41,322 bases of DNA from contig BBXU01000511.1 in the NCBI GenBank assembly GCA_001598975.1, forward strand, positions 1-41,322, given 5' to 3'. Below the pieces are notes generated by a model. The model searched no databases. It had not been told where the DNA came from and saw nothing but the letters and a program-made list of their open reading frames with translations. Shown piece by piece: positions 19,915 through 30,605 of the stretch. Made by a program: the position numbers and the translations under genes. Each line of letters begins with the position of its first letter. Position 1 is the stretch's first letter. This DNA is from Parachlorella kessleri. Taxonomy: Eukaryota; Chlorophyta; Trebouxiophyceae; Chlorellales; Chlorellaceae.

Positions 19915-21551
19915 TCAAATTTTAACCTGGCAACGCAAGCGCATCCTGCCATCCACCAAGTCCAGCGGAACCACGCTGCCCATACCCCTCAAGCCCAAAT
20001 ATGTCAAAGCAGTGAGGGAGCGCAGAATCTGCAACCCCTCTGCTGTGATGCTAAGAGAGTAATTGCCAGACAGGTCCAAATGCTCCAACCGGCTGGCCGC
20101 CCCGCCAGCCAGCACTGCCGGCACACTCTCTAGTTCATTGCCATCCAAGACTAACCTACAAAGAGAGCCGACACACGCCAGTTGCTGCGGCAGCACGGCC
20201 AGTCGGGTCGAAGCGATTTCCAGCTTCACAAGGGCTGGCAGAGCCGCCACCGGTGGCGGCAGCACTCCCAGGGGACAATCCGAAATTTCCAGCAACGTTA
20301 GCTGCGACATGGCTGTCATGCTGTGCGGCCAGACATTCAAGGCGACGCACGCGCCGAACTGAAGGCTACGCAGGGTGGGGGCCACCGCCGCCACTTGCAT
20401 GACGTCTGCACTCCACAATCTGTGCTCTGTCAGAGAGGTGGGCAGCTGCGGCAGTGTCGGCTCGGAGTAATGGTTTAAGGCCAAAGACTCTAGACGGGAC
20501 CAGCCTGGCAGGTGGTCATGCAGCATCTGCACTGGCTGCTCCGTGGCATCCCCAATCGTCACGTCTATCAGCGCCGTCAGGTGTGGCAGCGCCTGCCAAA
20601 AGCCTGCCGGCTCCCAGGGGTTGTTGGCCGGGAAGAGGGCGAAGCGTTCTAGCTGCTGCCAGGCTGTCAGGGCCTGCTGCTGTGACAGCAACACGTCAAC
20701 TCCGCGGAGCCACACAGCCGCCGGAGTGCTGTGCAGGCCGCAAAGTGCTCTGCGCTAAGCCGGGGAGCGGGCTCAGGCTCTGCTGGAGGGACCACCTGCT
20801 GCAGGTTCAGGACCAGGTTGGTGAGGCGCTGCAAGCTGTTCAGGGCAGCTGGTGGGAACTGGCCACTGACCGCGGCTTCGATAGCCAGGTTCTCCAGCCT
20901 TGGCACCAGCGACAGATGGCTGAACCCAACAGCAGGCGCCACATCGTCCATGGCATCCTGGTCGATCCTGAGCGCCTTGAGGGCAGTAAAAGCGCTCAGT
21001 TCCTGCAGCAGCCAATACCTAGAGAATGCTGCTATTCCGGATGCCACCCTGCGCACGGAGCACTCACTTCAAGCCTGGCTGGCTGCGCAATTTCAAGCAC
21101 CATGTCTAAATGCCCACCACATGTCCAGCAGCAGGCGTCTCCGCTGGCAAGGCCGCGCACCTTGGGAATCCAAACTGCGCTGTGCACAAAGAAGAGTGCC
21201 AGCTCCTGCAAGCCGGTGCCGCCGGCGGGGGGAGCAAGACTGCGCAGCAGCGGACACAAGTCCTCCTCTGGTTCTAACAAGTCCAGTAGCACCCGGCGCC
21301 ACACTTTGGCCTTGCGCGCCAGGAAAGCGAGCAGCTGACCGGCCAGCCCAGCTTGCTTGGCCTCAGTGAGCTTGATGGCCGCCCTTATCAGGAGCTTGGT
21401 GAGGGGCACTGCTTCCCCAGCTTGCCGCAGCCTTGTGCATGCTAGGAGCGCAGACGCAAAGGCCAAGGGTTCCTCCTCTGCCGCCAAAAAGCCAAGGACA
21501 TGTTCCAGGACAGGCAAAGGCAAAGTCCAAGAGGCTTAGTTGGTGCGGCAT
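19915..21551 (-). pseudogene. F-box-like / LRR copy with two frameshifts, LRR-5
   Basis: Near-twin of LRR-6. Exon 1 is 21551-21161 and exon 2 is 21002-19915, with the same splice points as LRR-6. The ATG (MPHQLSLLDF) is followed by one extra base at about 21522-21524, so the conserved PLPVLEHVLGFLAAEE continues in another frame. In exon 2 a CA/TG dinucleotide insertion near 20711-20715 shifts frame again after CTALRRL; the original frame resumes as WLRGVDVLLSQQQ and stays open for about 265 residues to the stop at 19915. Everything else, including ASRLEHLDLSGN and the C-terminal LRRs, is well kept, so the loss is recent. A shortened product from an internal start cannot be ruled out. Confidence 0.8.
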
Positions 21552-21894
21552 GTCTTTGAGTCGCGTTGGCTTAGCCAGGGCTGCGCCGTAATCCTCTCCT
21601 ACACATTCGGGCAACTTCCACCAAATCGTATTTTTCCCAAAGAGCTGATGTCAGTTGTCAGAAGAGTTCTTTACTGAAGGCGCGCCCGCCGTGAACAGGT
21701 CTTCAACTGCAATTGCGGAGCCAATTGAGCGCAATAGCTCCGCCCTGAGTTCGTAGATCGCCAAGAAACTCTTCGTCGATGGCGTATTAAGGCAGGTGTG
21801 AGCACTATTTAAAACAGCCGGAATCACCGTTGATGCTCCTTGACTTCATGTCGCCCCCTGTCAATGTTGGACCCCCAGTACCTCTTTCTACCTC

Positions 21895-21902
21895 TATATA
21901 TG
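21895..21902 (+). promoter_or_regulatory. TATA-like element before MYND fragment A
   Basis: A TATATATG run lies 37-44 bases before an ATG (21939, MASTPGF) that resembles the start of MYND gene B (MAHNAGA). It may be the leftover promoter of the fragment. Confidence 0.35.
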
Positions 21903-21938
21903 CTCCGCTTCCTTGTATTTCACACGCCAGTGGTGCCG

Positions 21939-22569
21939 ATGGCTAGCACCCCAGGCTTTCCGGAACCACGTCACTTACATCTTAGATTCTAGATACTTAG
22001 GGTGCATGAGCCAGTGGGGTATATCTGGACAGAAGTGCACTGGGCTGTGTTTCAGAGTACGACCGCTGAATCGCTCTGGGGAGGTATGGCCAAGTATGCA
22101 GACGTTGTTGCCTTGAAGAGGGCTTAGTATGAAGCCCTTGTCAGCAAGCCGGTGACGCAGCTGAAGCGAGGTCTGCGGGAGTTTGTGGCACCCTATTGCA
22201 GCCGCGGCAAAGGAGCTACTGCTGCACCCCAATCACAGCCCAAGCCGTATGGCGAGCTTGACCAGCAAAAGACAGTGCAAGGTATGGAGGCACCTTAATG
22301 TAGGGTTGCCCTGCAGCATATCAAGGACGTCTCAAGCCTACCGCACTTTGCCCTCCCTCGCATCTACCACAGTGCCCCTCTGGGGGCGGCAGGGTGTTAC
22401 CTGTCCCTCACCGAACACATATGAACCTTGATGATGAGAGACTCAAGATCCGAGCCATTTCCCATCAGCACTGCACGCAGGGACAGCTGTACTTTGTGCG
22501 TAGTTCAATGGAGGGAAGCTGGCCCCTGCGCTGCAAACAGCTTTTCACCGCCACAGTGGATCATGGCAG
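21939..22569 (+). pseudogene. MYND-family 5' fragment, copy A
   Basis: Bases about 22126-22290 are homologous to exon 1 of MYND gene B (YEALVSKPVTQLKR and KPYGEL against YDALASKPEAQLRR and KLYGEV). They carry a 5-base and then a 1-base deletion, so a block of about 20 codons is read in a different frame. A second exon at about 22480-22569, flanked by ACGCAG and GTGAGC, reads GQLYFVRSSMEGSWPLR against GLLYFVRSSMEGSWPLR in gene B. Even the following intron sequence is recognisably shared. No further MYND exons follow; the next gene is LRR-6 in the opposite direction. The fragment is therefore the 5' part of a duplicated gene, cut off by the duplication. An insertion of about 150 bp seems to separate the possible start at 21939 from the rest. 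Confidence 0.65.
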
Positions 22570-23046
22570 GGTGAGCCAAAGCCAATGTGCGCAAATAGTG
22601 GGACGTGGCAGGACCTCTTTCCTGGCTGCGAGTGCCAATCATGGATGGTGCCATAACATGGAAGAACCGGTCAGGCATCTGATTTCCCTTGCACTGTGGC
22701 TGTTCCTGGGACAGCAGGAAGGGCAAGCACACAACAACTGGCATTCATGCATTGTGTTGAAAGCTACTGCATCCGAGCTTGCATGCCCACGCAGTCGATT
22801 TTGCACAACCTGTCTGCAGATTTCTGCTTGTATACAGGAAGCATACCAAATCACACAGCTGATGCTGCATCCAGTCCTGTTCGCACAGCTCAAAACTCTC
22901 TCCCTGTTCGCGCTACCTGCCACCATGCTAATAGCTGAGGTGAAAAAAACCGGGACTGCCTCTCAGGTGCCCTGTGGCAACCAAAAAGCCGGGGAAGCAA
23001 TGATCAGTTCTTAGGGCAACTACTACCCAATGCACCCCACCCCAGG
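22570..23046. other. Spacer between MYND fragment A and LRR-6
   Basis: About 480 bp. The first part is similar to intron 2 of MYND gene B. It also holds a minus-strand copy of the dispersed repeat. No exon is supported. Confidence 0.5.
22858..22933 (-). repeat. Dispersed ~75-bp repeat
   Basis: On the minus strand it runs from ATTAGCATGGTGGCAGGTAG to AGGACTGGATGCAGCAT. It is inverted relative to the copies at 28904 and 38511. Confidence 0.75.
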
Positions 23047-23073
23047 TTACACAGACAGTGCCGTGTGCTTACA
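23047..23073 (-). terminator. TGTAA signals of LRR-6
   Basis: Two TGTAA motifs on the minus strand (23073-23069 and 23051-23047) lie 6 and 28 bases past the stop at 23079. Confidence 0.45.
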
Positions 23074-23078
23074 AAGAG

Positions 23079-24749
23079 CTAGAGAGAGTATGTCAAATCA
23101 CGACCAATACGAATATCGCAACTGGGCAACACAAGGCTCAAACTGTCCTTCACCACATCCCACAGATCCAAGCTGCCTATGTTCCTTAACCCCAGATATG
23201 TAAGGGCAGTGAGGGAGTGCAGGATCTGCAACCCCTCCTTTGTGATGCCAAGAGTATGATTGTCTGACAGTTCCAGATGCTCTAACCGGCTGGCCGCCCC
23301 GCCGGCCAGCACTGCTGGTACACTTTCCAGTTCATTGCCCTCCAAGACTAACCTACGAAGAGAGCCCAGGCACCCCATTTGCTGTGGCAGCACGGCCAGT
23401 CGGCTCGAATATACCGCCAGCTTCAATAGGGCTGGCAGGGATGCCACCGGTGCCGGCAGCACTCCCAGGTGACACTTGAAGATCTCCAGCGCTGTGAGTT
23501 GCGACATGGCTGTCATGCTGTGCGGCCAGACATTCAAGGCAAGACAGTAACAAAACTGAAGGCTACGCAGGGTTGGGGCCACCGGCGCCACCTGGATGGT
23601 GTCTGAATACAGCAACCTGAGCTCCGTAAGGCAGGTGGGCAGCTGCGGCAGCGTCGGCTCGGGGTAGTAGTGCAAGGCCAAAGACTCCAGGCGGGACCAG
23701 CCTGGCAGGTGGTCATGCAGCATCTGCACTGGCTCCTCGGTCGCATCACCAATTTGCACATTTACCAGCGCCGGCAAGTGTGGCAGCGCTTGCCAGAAGC
23801 CCGCCGGCTCCCAGGGGTTGTTGGCCGGGAAGAGGGAGAAATATTCCAGCTGCCGCCAGGCTGTCAGGGCCTGCCGCTCCGACAGCAAGACATCAATTCC
23901 GCGGAGCCACAGCCGCCGGAGCGCTGTGCAGGCATTAAAGTGCTCTGCGCTAAGCCGGGGCGCGGGCTCAGGTTCTGCTAAGGGTGTCAGCTGCTGTACA
24001 TCCAGGACCAGGTTGGTCAGGCGCTGCAAGCTGTTGAAGGTAGCTGGTGGGAACTGGCCACTGACTACGGCGGAAATCCTCAGGTCCTGTAGTCCCGGCA
24101 CCAGCGACAGATGGCTGAACCCAACGGCGGGCATTACATCACCATCCTCGGCATCCTGGTCAATCCTGAGCGACTTAAGGGTAGTCAGGGCGCTCAATTC
24201 CTGCAGCCAATTCTTAGGGAACGCTGGCTATTTTTGATACCACCCTGGGCCCGGAGCCCTCACTTTAAGCTGACTGGCTGAACATTTGTGAGCACATCAG
24301 TTCCAGTGCCTACGGCAGTTCAGCCGCAAAGGTCTCTGCTGGCGATGTCCAGGGGTGCGCACCTTAGGCATCAACACTGCGCTGCCTATGAACTCGAGCT
24401 CCAGCTCTTGCACGCCGGTGCAGCCGGCGGGCGGAGCAAGGCTGAGCAGCAGCGTACACAAGTCCTCCTCTGGCTCTGATGCCAGCAGGACTTGGCGCCA
24501 CACTTTGACCTTGCGTGCCAGGAAGGCGAGTAGCTGATCGGCCAGCCCTGCCTCCTTGGCCACAAGGTGCTTCATGGTGACGTCTAAGAGGAGCTTGGTG
24601 AGGGGCACCTCTTCCCCAGCTTGCCGCAGCCTCGTGCAAGCTAGGAGCGCAGACGCAAAGGCCAAGGGTTCCTCCTCTGCCGCCAGGAAGCCAAGGACGT
24701 GTTCCAAAACAGGCAAAGGCAAGTCCAAAAGGTTCAGTTGGTGCGCCAT
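23079..24749 (-). CDS. F-box-like / leucine-rich-repeat protein, LRR-6 (intact)
   Basis: Exon 1 is 24749-24363 and exon 2 is 24200-23079, phase 0, giving 502 residues. The ATG at 24749 begins MAHQLNLLDLPLPVLEHVLG, the clearest F-box-like motif in the window, followed by FASALLACTRLRQAGEEVP. The frame is open further upstream, but the paralogues all start here. Exon 2 begins ELSALTTLKSLRID. LRRs run to the C-terminus, for example LTALEIFKCHLGVLPAPVASLP and LRRLVLEGNELESVP, with ASRLEHLELSDN as family signature. It is intact where its twin LRR-5 is broken. The start lies about 535 bp from the divergent MYND gene B, so the two may share regulatory sequence. Substrate-adaptor function is inferred, not shown. 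Confidence 0.87.
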
Positions 24750-25188
24750 GTCTTGGTCCACAAACCAGGCTGGTTTGGGGCTACGGCAACGTCTTCCTAT
24801 GCAACCTTGGGCAACTTCTAGCAACCCAAGAGAAGAGGCAGTTAATTCAAAGACTCTTTCACCCTGCTCCGACGGAACAGGCGCGCCCGCCACAAACACG
24901 AAGATTAAAACTGCTAGCTTTGTAGTTGTAGAGAGACAAGGAATTCCCTCTCTGAAAACAGGTTTGAGACAGGTTTGATCACTATCTAGACCAGCCCGAA
25001 TCGCGAGGTGAACATTTCCACGTAATGATGTGATCAATGGGTCCTGACGAGTGTGACCCCAGTTCCCAAGCATTCTCTTAATCTCAGCTCCACCATCTTG
25101 TATCGAGACATGTCATCAGTTTTGATGGCTAGACGGGACGTCTAAACGGGCCCACCCACAGCCACAGGCTTGCGACAACAACCGCACT

Positions 25189-25194
25189 TATATA
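25189..25194 (+). promoter_or_regulatory. TATA-like element of MYND gene B
   Basis: TATATA lies 90 bases before the ATG at 25284, in the 535-bp divergent promoter region shared with LRR-6. Confidence 0.45.
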
Positions 25195-25283
25195 CTTGAA
25201 AACTGCAGGAGCCAGGTCAGGGCACCTCGGGACAGCAGGGTACCGGGCTTTGTCAGTGGACGACCTTTGTGCCACCAAGAGGT

Positions 25284-28200
25284 ATGGCGCACAACGCAGG
25301 CGCCTTGACCTTTGAGAGCCAACAATATGATGCCCTAGCCAGCAAGCCAGAGGCGCAGCTGAGAAGAGATCAGCGGGAGCTGGTAGCAGCCTATCGCAGC
25401 AACAGGGCGGCAGAGCAGCTCTTGCTGCACCCCGATCAGAGCCCCAAGCTGTATGGCGAGGTTGATGAGCACAGCGCAGTTCACGTGAGTTGAGGCACCT
25501 CCAAGAGAGAAGTGCATGTGACAAGGAGGGGTCAGACTGTACTGTGGCGTGTGCCAGCTGCGTCGATTTTAGATACGGGGGTATTGAAAAAGCAAGAGTT
25601 TGCGCCTTTGTCTAGCGTTGCCGCCCACTTAGGGCGCATTAAGCCAGATGCACTGTTACCCTTCCTTGCACTTAGCCTAGTGCTCCTGGGCGCCAGTGTG
25701 GTCCCCACGTCCTATCAAAAATGGTTATCTTGATGAGGGACCCACCCTGAAAGCCTCTGCAGTGCAAGGCAATAATCATTGCGGCAGTGCGCACAGTGTT
25801 TGCTAGCCAATGACACTGCATGCAGGGGCTGCTCTACTTTGTGCGAAGCTCCATGGAGGGAAGCTGGCCGCTACGCCGGAGCGAGCTTGTCACTGCCGCA
25901 ATGGATCATGGCAGGGTGAGTCAAACCTTGGATGGAGGGCAGGGGATGTGGCAGTACCTCTTCCTGGGTGTAACAGGGCAAGGCAAGGAGCCAGGATGTG
26001 CTGGCTTTTCCTGCGCCCTCATGCCACATTCCTGGCTTGACACAACTGTGGACCAAGGCGCAGTGCAGTATTATTCTCTGCAGGGGTCAGTCAGGCGCCT
26101 GCAGCTGGTATGCCTGGTGTTGTGGCGGTTCCAGGGAGAGCAGGAAAGGTGCAAATAGAACGTTACCCGCCCATCCATGCCGTTGCACTACAGCCTGGTG
26201 CTGCTGCGCCTGCTGCTGGCGTGGTTGGTGTGCAGATGAGGCCAGGGCGCTTCTTGGAAAGGATAGACCCGGCGCCTGATAACGGGGTGGCCATTGTGAA
26301 GCACCTGGCCTACTTTGAAGCCGAGACTGCAGTCCAAGGCTTCGACAGGTATCACTTGTGCACACAGCGGTCAGGCAGCCTCAGCTACACTAACACACTG
26401 CCCTGAAATTTGGGCTGTGCTCTGAAACTCTGCCCGGTGCATACCTTGGAACAGCCCTGCGCGGCAATTTGTCATCCACCACACCATGGCCAGGCAGGCT
26501 AGTTGCTTGATTTCCGTCTTTGTCTTAGTGTGTTGTTGGGTCTGTGTTTTTCAAATGTGCAATTGCGCACTGGTGGGACTATTCAGTAGGAACGGCAAGC
26601 CGGCTGCCGGGTTTGGGAATTAACCCATAGGTGCACCGGCTGCTCCAGTAAGTACAGTAAGTACATTGACCGGCCTAGATGTCTTGCTGGAGATGAGAAG
26701 CACTCCTAGAATGCTGGCGGCTGTCAGTTGAGCGTGCTGCAGCGACACAACAAAGGCAACCGCGCTCCTGCTGCCTGCAAACTGCAGCGCGAGTGTGCAG
26801 TTGTGCTCGCTGCGATGCCTGGACGATGGCAACCCTGCTCCTGTTGCCTGCAACTGCAGCGAGGATGCCCAGTTTGCGCTGATAGAGATGAGGGGCATTG
26901 TTGAGATGCTGGCACCCGAGGAAGCCGCCCAGGAGGCAGCAGAGTGCCTTGAAGAGTTTGAAGAGCCGCTCACTGCTGAGGAGCTGCAAGTAAGAAGTGT
27001 TACTCGAGGAATGGGGTGTTGGGGTGTATAACCTCTTTCTCTAGGGCACGTGGTGTGCTGGTGCCTGAGAGACCAGAGGGTCAGGAGGCCCCAGGGTGCC
27101 TTAGTCTGGCGGTTGGTCAATGGTGGGGGACGGGTAAGTACAGCAATTGGTTGCCATAGAAAGTTTTCCTGGGCACGTACTATAGCTAGTGGGGTGTCCT
27201 GGTTTTGCAAACCGTGCCCAGCGGCAGCTGGCTGGGAGGCAATCATTGCTCCAGTACTGCATTGAAGTAATTGCAAGCTGGCAGATGGCTGCAGTGGTTG
27301 GCGGTGGCCTGCTGCCACCGAGCAAGGAGCTTGTGTGGTACTCCTACTTGGCACAACGTCTGTGGCAGCTTAGGGAATCCTTGTGCCGTGGTTCAGTGGC
27401 TAGCAGCGAGAGAAGAACTGCCGGCGGCTGGCGGGGTTCTCACGGCCGCTTCTGCATCAAACCCTGGGGTTAACCGACATGGCAGTCCTAAGCGCCCACC
27501 ACCATCTTTCTAGGTTGACATCGAGTTGTCCCTGGCTGGCTGCAGATGGCGGCCTGCCGCGTCTACTTCCGCGTCCTCCGCAGGGCCGAGGCAGCGCTAG
27601 GCCAACAACACCCAACACTGCAGCAGCATGCCGTCTTCCTGGCCAACACTTTTGAAAAGCAGGTACATCCCAAGCGCGCGGGTTTGCGTGTTATGGTGTG
27701 TGGGCGACGGGCTTGAGAGGATGTGTGTGGCAGCAGGAGATTGGACAACAGTGTGGCGGGATGCCAGCTGCGCTTTCTAGTCATAGGCAGCAGCAGAGGA
27801 ATCACCCAATGGGTGGTTGGTTGTGCTTGCTTCAGTAGACGAAAGGGTAGTCCCACCAACCAACCATTTTCGAGCGCCGAATACCAAGTGGAGCCCCACT
27901 CCACTCCCACTCTCCAGTCAGCCGAGCCACCCAGGGGCACTACATGGCCGTCTGTCGCCTGCACCCCGTTCCAGCCTCCTCGTTTTATCAATACTGGCAC
28001 ACTGCGGCCCTGCGCATCGCTCCCTTGATGACCATTCCTGAAAGACTCTACTGGGTACAAAAGCGCTCTGTGTCTCTCACTGCAGCTGACCCAGAACCAG
28101 CTCAGGGGCAGAGCAACGCCGCCAGGAGTGCTGCTGCAGCTTGTCTCCGTCCTCCACATGTTCTACAGGTGCGGCCGCCACGTTTAGTAGATATCTGTTT

Positions 28201-30605
28201 CGGGGGTGGGGCTGGGGGGGAGGGGCAATGCAAAATGCAGGGGAGGTAGGGTGCAGCAGGTGAAAGGCCCTCGCCCTTCTCGTTATGGAGGTGGACTATA
28301 CCGCAATTTCCCTGTGTCTATCACTGACTGCAGTGCTCCAGAGCAAGGAGCCCCTGAGGGTGCGGTTGCCAGATAGCACGAGGTGCTGCAAATGGCCTAC
28401 GACGTGTCCTTGGAGGAGAGTTGTGAGCACCCAAGCGCCTGGCCTGACGGTAGCATGGTTTTGCCTATGGGTTGCGCCTACCAGCCGCTATGTACACGCG
28501 TGGAGCACCTTTGCGGCCCTCGCATTGCACAACCAGCAGCGGCCGGGCTGGGTGATGCCCTGGTCAGAGTTGCTGGGAACCACCCTACGCTACTGGGGAT
28601 GAGCCCAGCATGCGTGAGCAACTGCTTTTGGACAAGGAGAGGACTCCCTACCCGGCCTTGCTGCAGGCGACTTTTACGCGAGCCTGGCTGCAGCCAATCT
28701 AGCGGTGAGCATCATTGGGGGAGGAAACGGGCCTACCTACCGAGCTGGCGATGTCAAGGTACTTGCTGGTGGTGGCACTCGTTTTGTGTTTCGTGGGTGG
28801 GGCAGGCACTGCAAAGGGAGAGAGGTTGGGGTGAAAGTACGGACAGGTCTCAGTTATGCTCTGTCATGGAGCAGAATATGTGGCACCCTAAGGCACCTGT
28901 ATATTAGCATGGGTGGCAGGTAGTGCGAACAGGGAGTAGAGCTGGACTGGACTGGACTGGACTGGACGGAACTGACAGAACTGGATGCAGAATGAGCCTG
29001 AGTCTTGCCTGAGTGCCTGTATATGTTGGGAGTGGGAGGTGGGATGCCAGTGGCCCGTAGGGTTTGATCATCCAACTCTGCCATACCCTTGCACATGCAA
29101 ACCCCTCTGTTAGATACACACAGTGCTTAGCGTGTGGCCCTTTTGTTTCACCCTGCTGAGCGGATGGCAAAACCTGCTGAGCGGATGGCAACGGCTGCGT
29201 AGGTGATGTGTACAGTTGTCAAGTGCAGCCATGCAAATATCGGTCACATCGCGTTAAGACTTGGCTGCTGACCCATGCAGGACCTGGTGAGCGAAGCAGA
29301 GCGGCGTTTCAAGCGAGCCAAGAAGTGGATGGGTGCTGCCATGCTGGCGCAGCTCAAGGACAGCCTAGCTGCTGCACAGGCAAGCCCCCAACCCTCAGCT
29401 AGGGAATGCTGCCAGAATGGGACCGATGACTGTACTGCATACCCCCGGCATGTCGCCAGCACACTTAAGAGCCCCAGGCATGGACTGGCAGCACGCCTGC
29501 CTGGTGTCACAGGGACGCATGACCACATACTCCCTTTTGTGCGCGGTGGCTCAGCGAGGGTATCAGCATGAGTAGGCTGCTGGCTGCTGGGCTGCTGCAG
29601 TCATGCCACGCTGTGATATGCTTAGCGAGTGGTCCTCCTCAGCGTTCAAGTAGCTCCGCCCTTTCCACTCCATCAGCAACATCACTGTTTGGGCTGATAC
29701 TTCTGACCGTGCAGAACATGTGTCTCAAGGCAGGGGTATCAGCGGCGCCATCTTGCGCCACGTTGAGGGCTGGGAGGATGGTCATCACCCAGAAGGTGGC
29801 AAAACCCGAGCTCACGGTGGGTGGTGTGGGCCCGGTTGAAGTGGGTCTGGTTAGTGGCCGAGGCAGTGCAAGCATGGAGTGGTAGCTGTGGTTGCTAGAT
29901 TCCAATTCAAATATGTTCTTAGCATGGGTGGCAGGTAGTGTGTTTTGCGACGGACAGTCTCACAGAAACCCATATGTGGCACTTGAATTGTAGCCGTGGG
30001 TCCCCCCAAATGGACATTGGGCCTGTGCCTGTTTGCAGGAGGAATCGTGGTACTGCACTTACTGCCGCACATGGGGCGCCCAGCTGAAACAGTGCAGCGC
30101 CTGCAAGAAAGCGCAGTGTGAGTGTTTGAGTAGAGTCTTTATTAAGGGTGGCAGGTAATGCAATCCGAGAGGAGGTAAGGGTATACTGGGCTGACAGGGG
30201 TCTATGCAGGTATGCTCTGTGTCTTCCTGTATGAGTAGAGTTTTGGCTACAACTGACCTGCTCCTCAACTTGCTCTCTTCTACTGGCACGCGGTGCTGGT
30301 TCTTTTGTGTCACACGTTATGAAGGTGCCAGGGCTGACAGACTGTGTGCCGGCCTGACTGGTATCTGTAGGTCCTTAAGGACCTCACACTCATGCGAAGT
30401 TGATGGGTGAGAACTGGCGACATGGTCGTCTTTGTTGCAAATGTTGCACCTCACCCTTTCTTCACGTTGCAATTGACATTAGCCAAAAATGAGCTGTTCG
30501 ATCCCTGCTGCAGACTGCAACAAGGCTTGCCAGGTTGCTGACTGGAGGCACGGGCACAAGGCGGTATGTGCACAGCTCGCGGCAGGAGCAGGAAGCACCT
30601 CATGA
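25284..30605 (+). CDS. MYND-type zinc-finger protein (multi-exon)
   Basis: The ATG at 25284 starts MAHNAGALTFESQQYD. Exons that join in frame: 25284-25484, 25826-25915, 26236-26348, 26860-26989 (acidic EEAAQEAAECLEEFEEPLTAEE), 27077-27133 and from 27222 (RQLAGRQSLLQYC...PPSKELVWYSYLAQRLWQL). Others are 27546-27662 (RVYFRVLRRAEAALGQQHPT), 28086-28168 (GRATPPGVLLQLVSVLH), about 28568-28613, 28667-28704 (DFYASLAAANLA), 29281-29379 (AERRFKRAKKWMGAAML), 30039-30117 and 30514-30605. The last two exons build a complete MYND finger: CTYC, CSAC, YCNKAC and WRHGHKAVC. The end of the sixth exon and the 28330-28567 stretch are unresolved. MYND fingers bind partner proteins; chlorophytes have many such genes of unknown role. 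The donor at 29380 appears to be GC. Confidence 0.8.
28904..28995 (+). repeat. Dispersed ~75-bp repeat with (CTGGA)5
   Basis: TTAGCATGGGTGGCAGGTAG to GAACTGGATGCAGAATG, with an internal expansion of the pentamer CTGGA at 28942-28967. It lies in an intron of the MYND gene. Confidence 0.75.
29152..29192 (+). repeat. Short tandem duplication in a MYND intron
   Basis: CCTGCTGAGCGGATGGCAA occurs twice in a row within the intron before the 29281 exon. Confidence 0.7.
29918..29945 (+). repeat. Dispersed repeat, 5' part only
   Basis: CTTAGCATGGGTGGCAGGTA matches the 5' part of the dispersed repeat; the 3' half is absent. It is intronic in the MYND gene. Confidence 0.6.
30142..30215 (+). repeat. Dispersed ~75-bp repeat
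   Basis: TTAAGGGTGGCAGGTAATGC to GGCTGACAGGGGTCTATGCAG, in the intron that splits the MYND finger. Confidence 0.65.

Noticed and set aside
20454..21369. Long plus-strand open frames (up to 294 codons) across LRR-5
   Set aside because: They are antisense to the conserved LRR coding sequence, and their proteins are Ser/Arg/Pro-rich without any family match. GC-rich coding DNA often leaves the opposite strand open.
26000..26160. Possible extra MYND exon (GSVRRLQLVCLVLW)
   Set aside because: It fits phase 0 at its acceptor but ends at a stop, its only donor is out of phase with the next exon, and the matching stretch in copy A lies in an intron.
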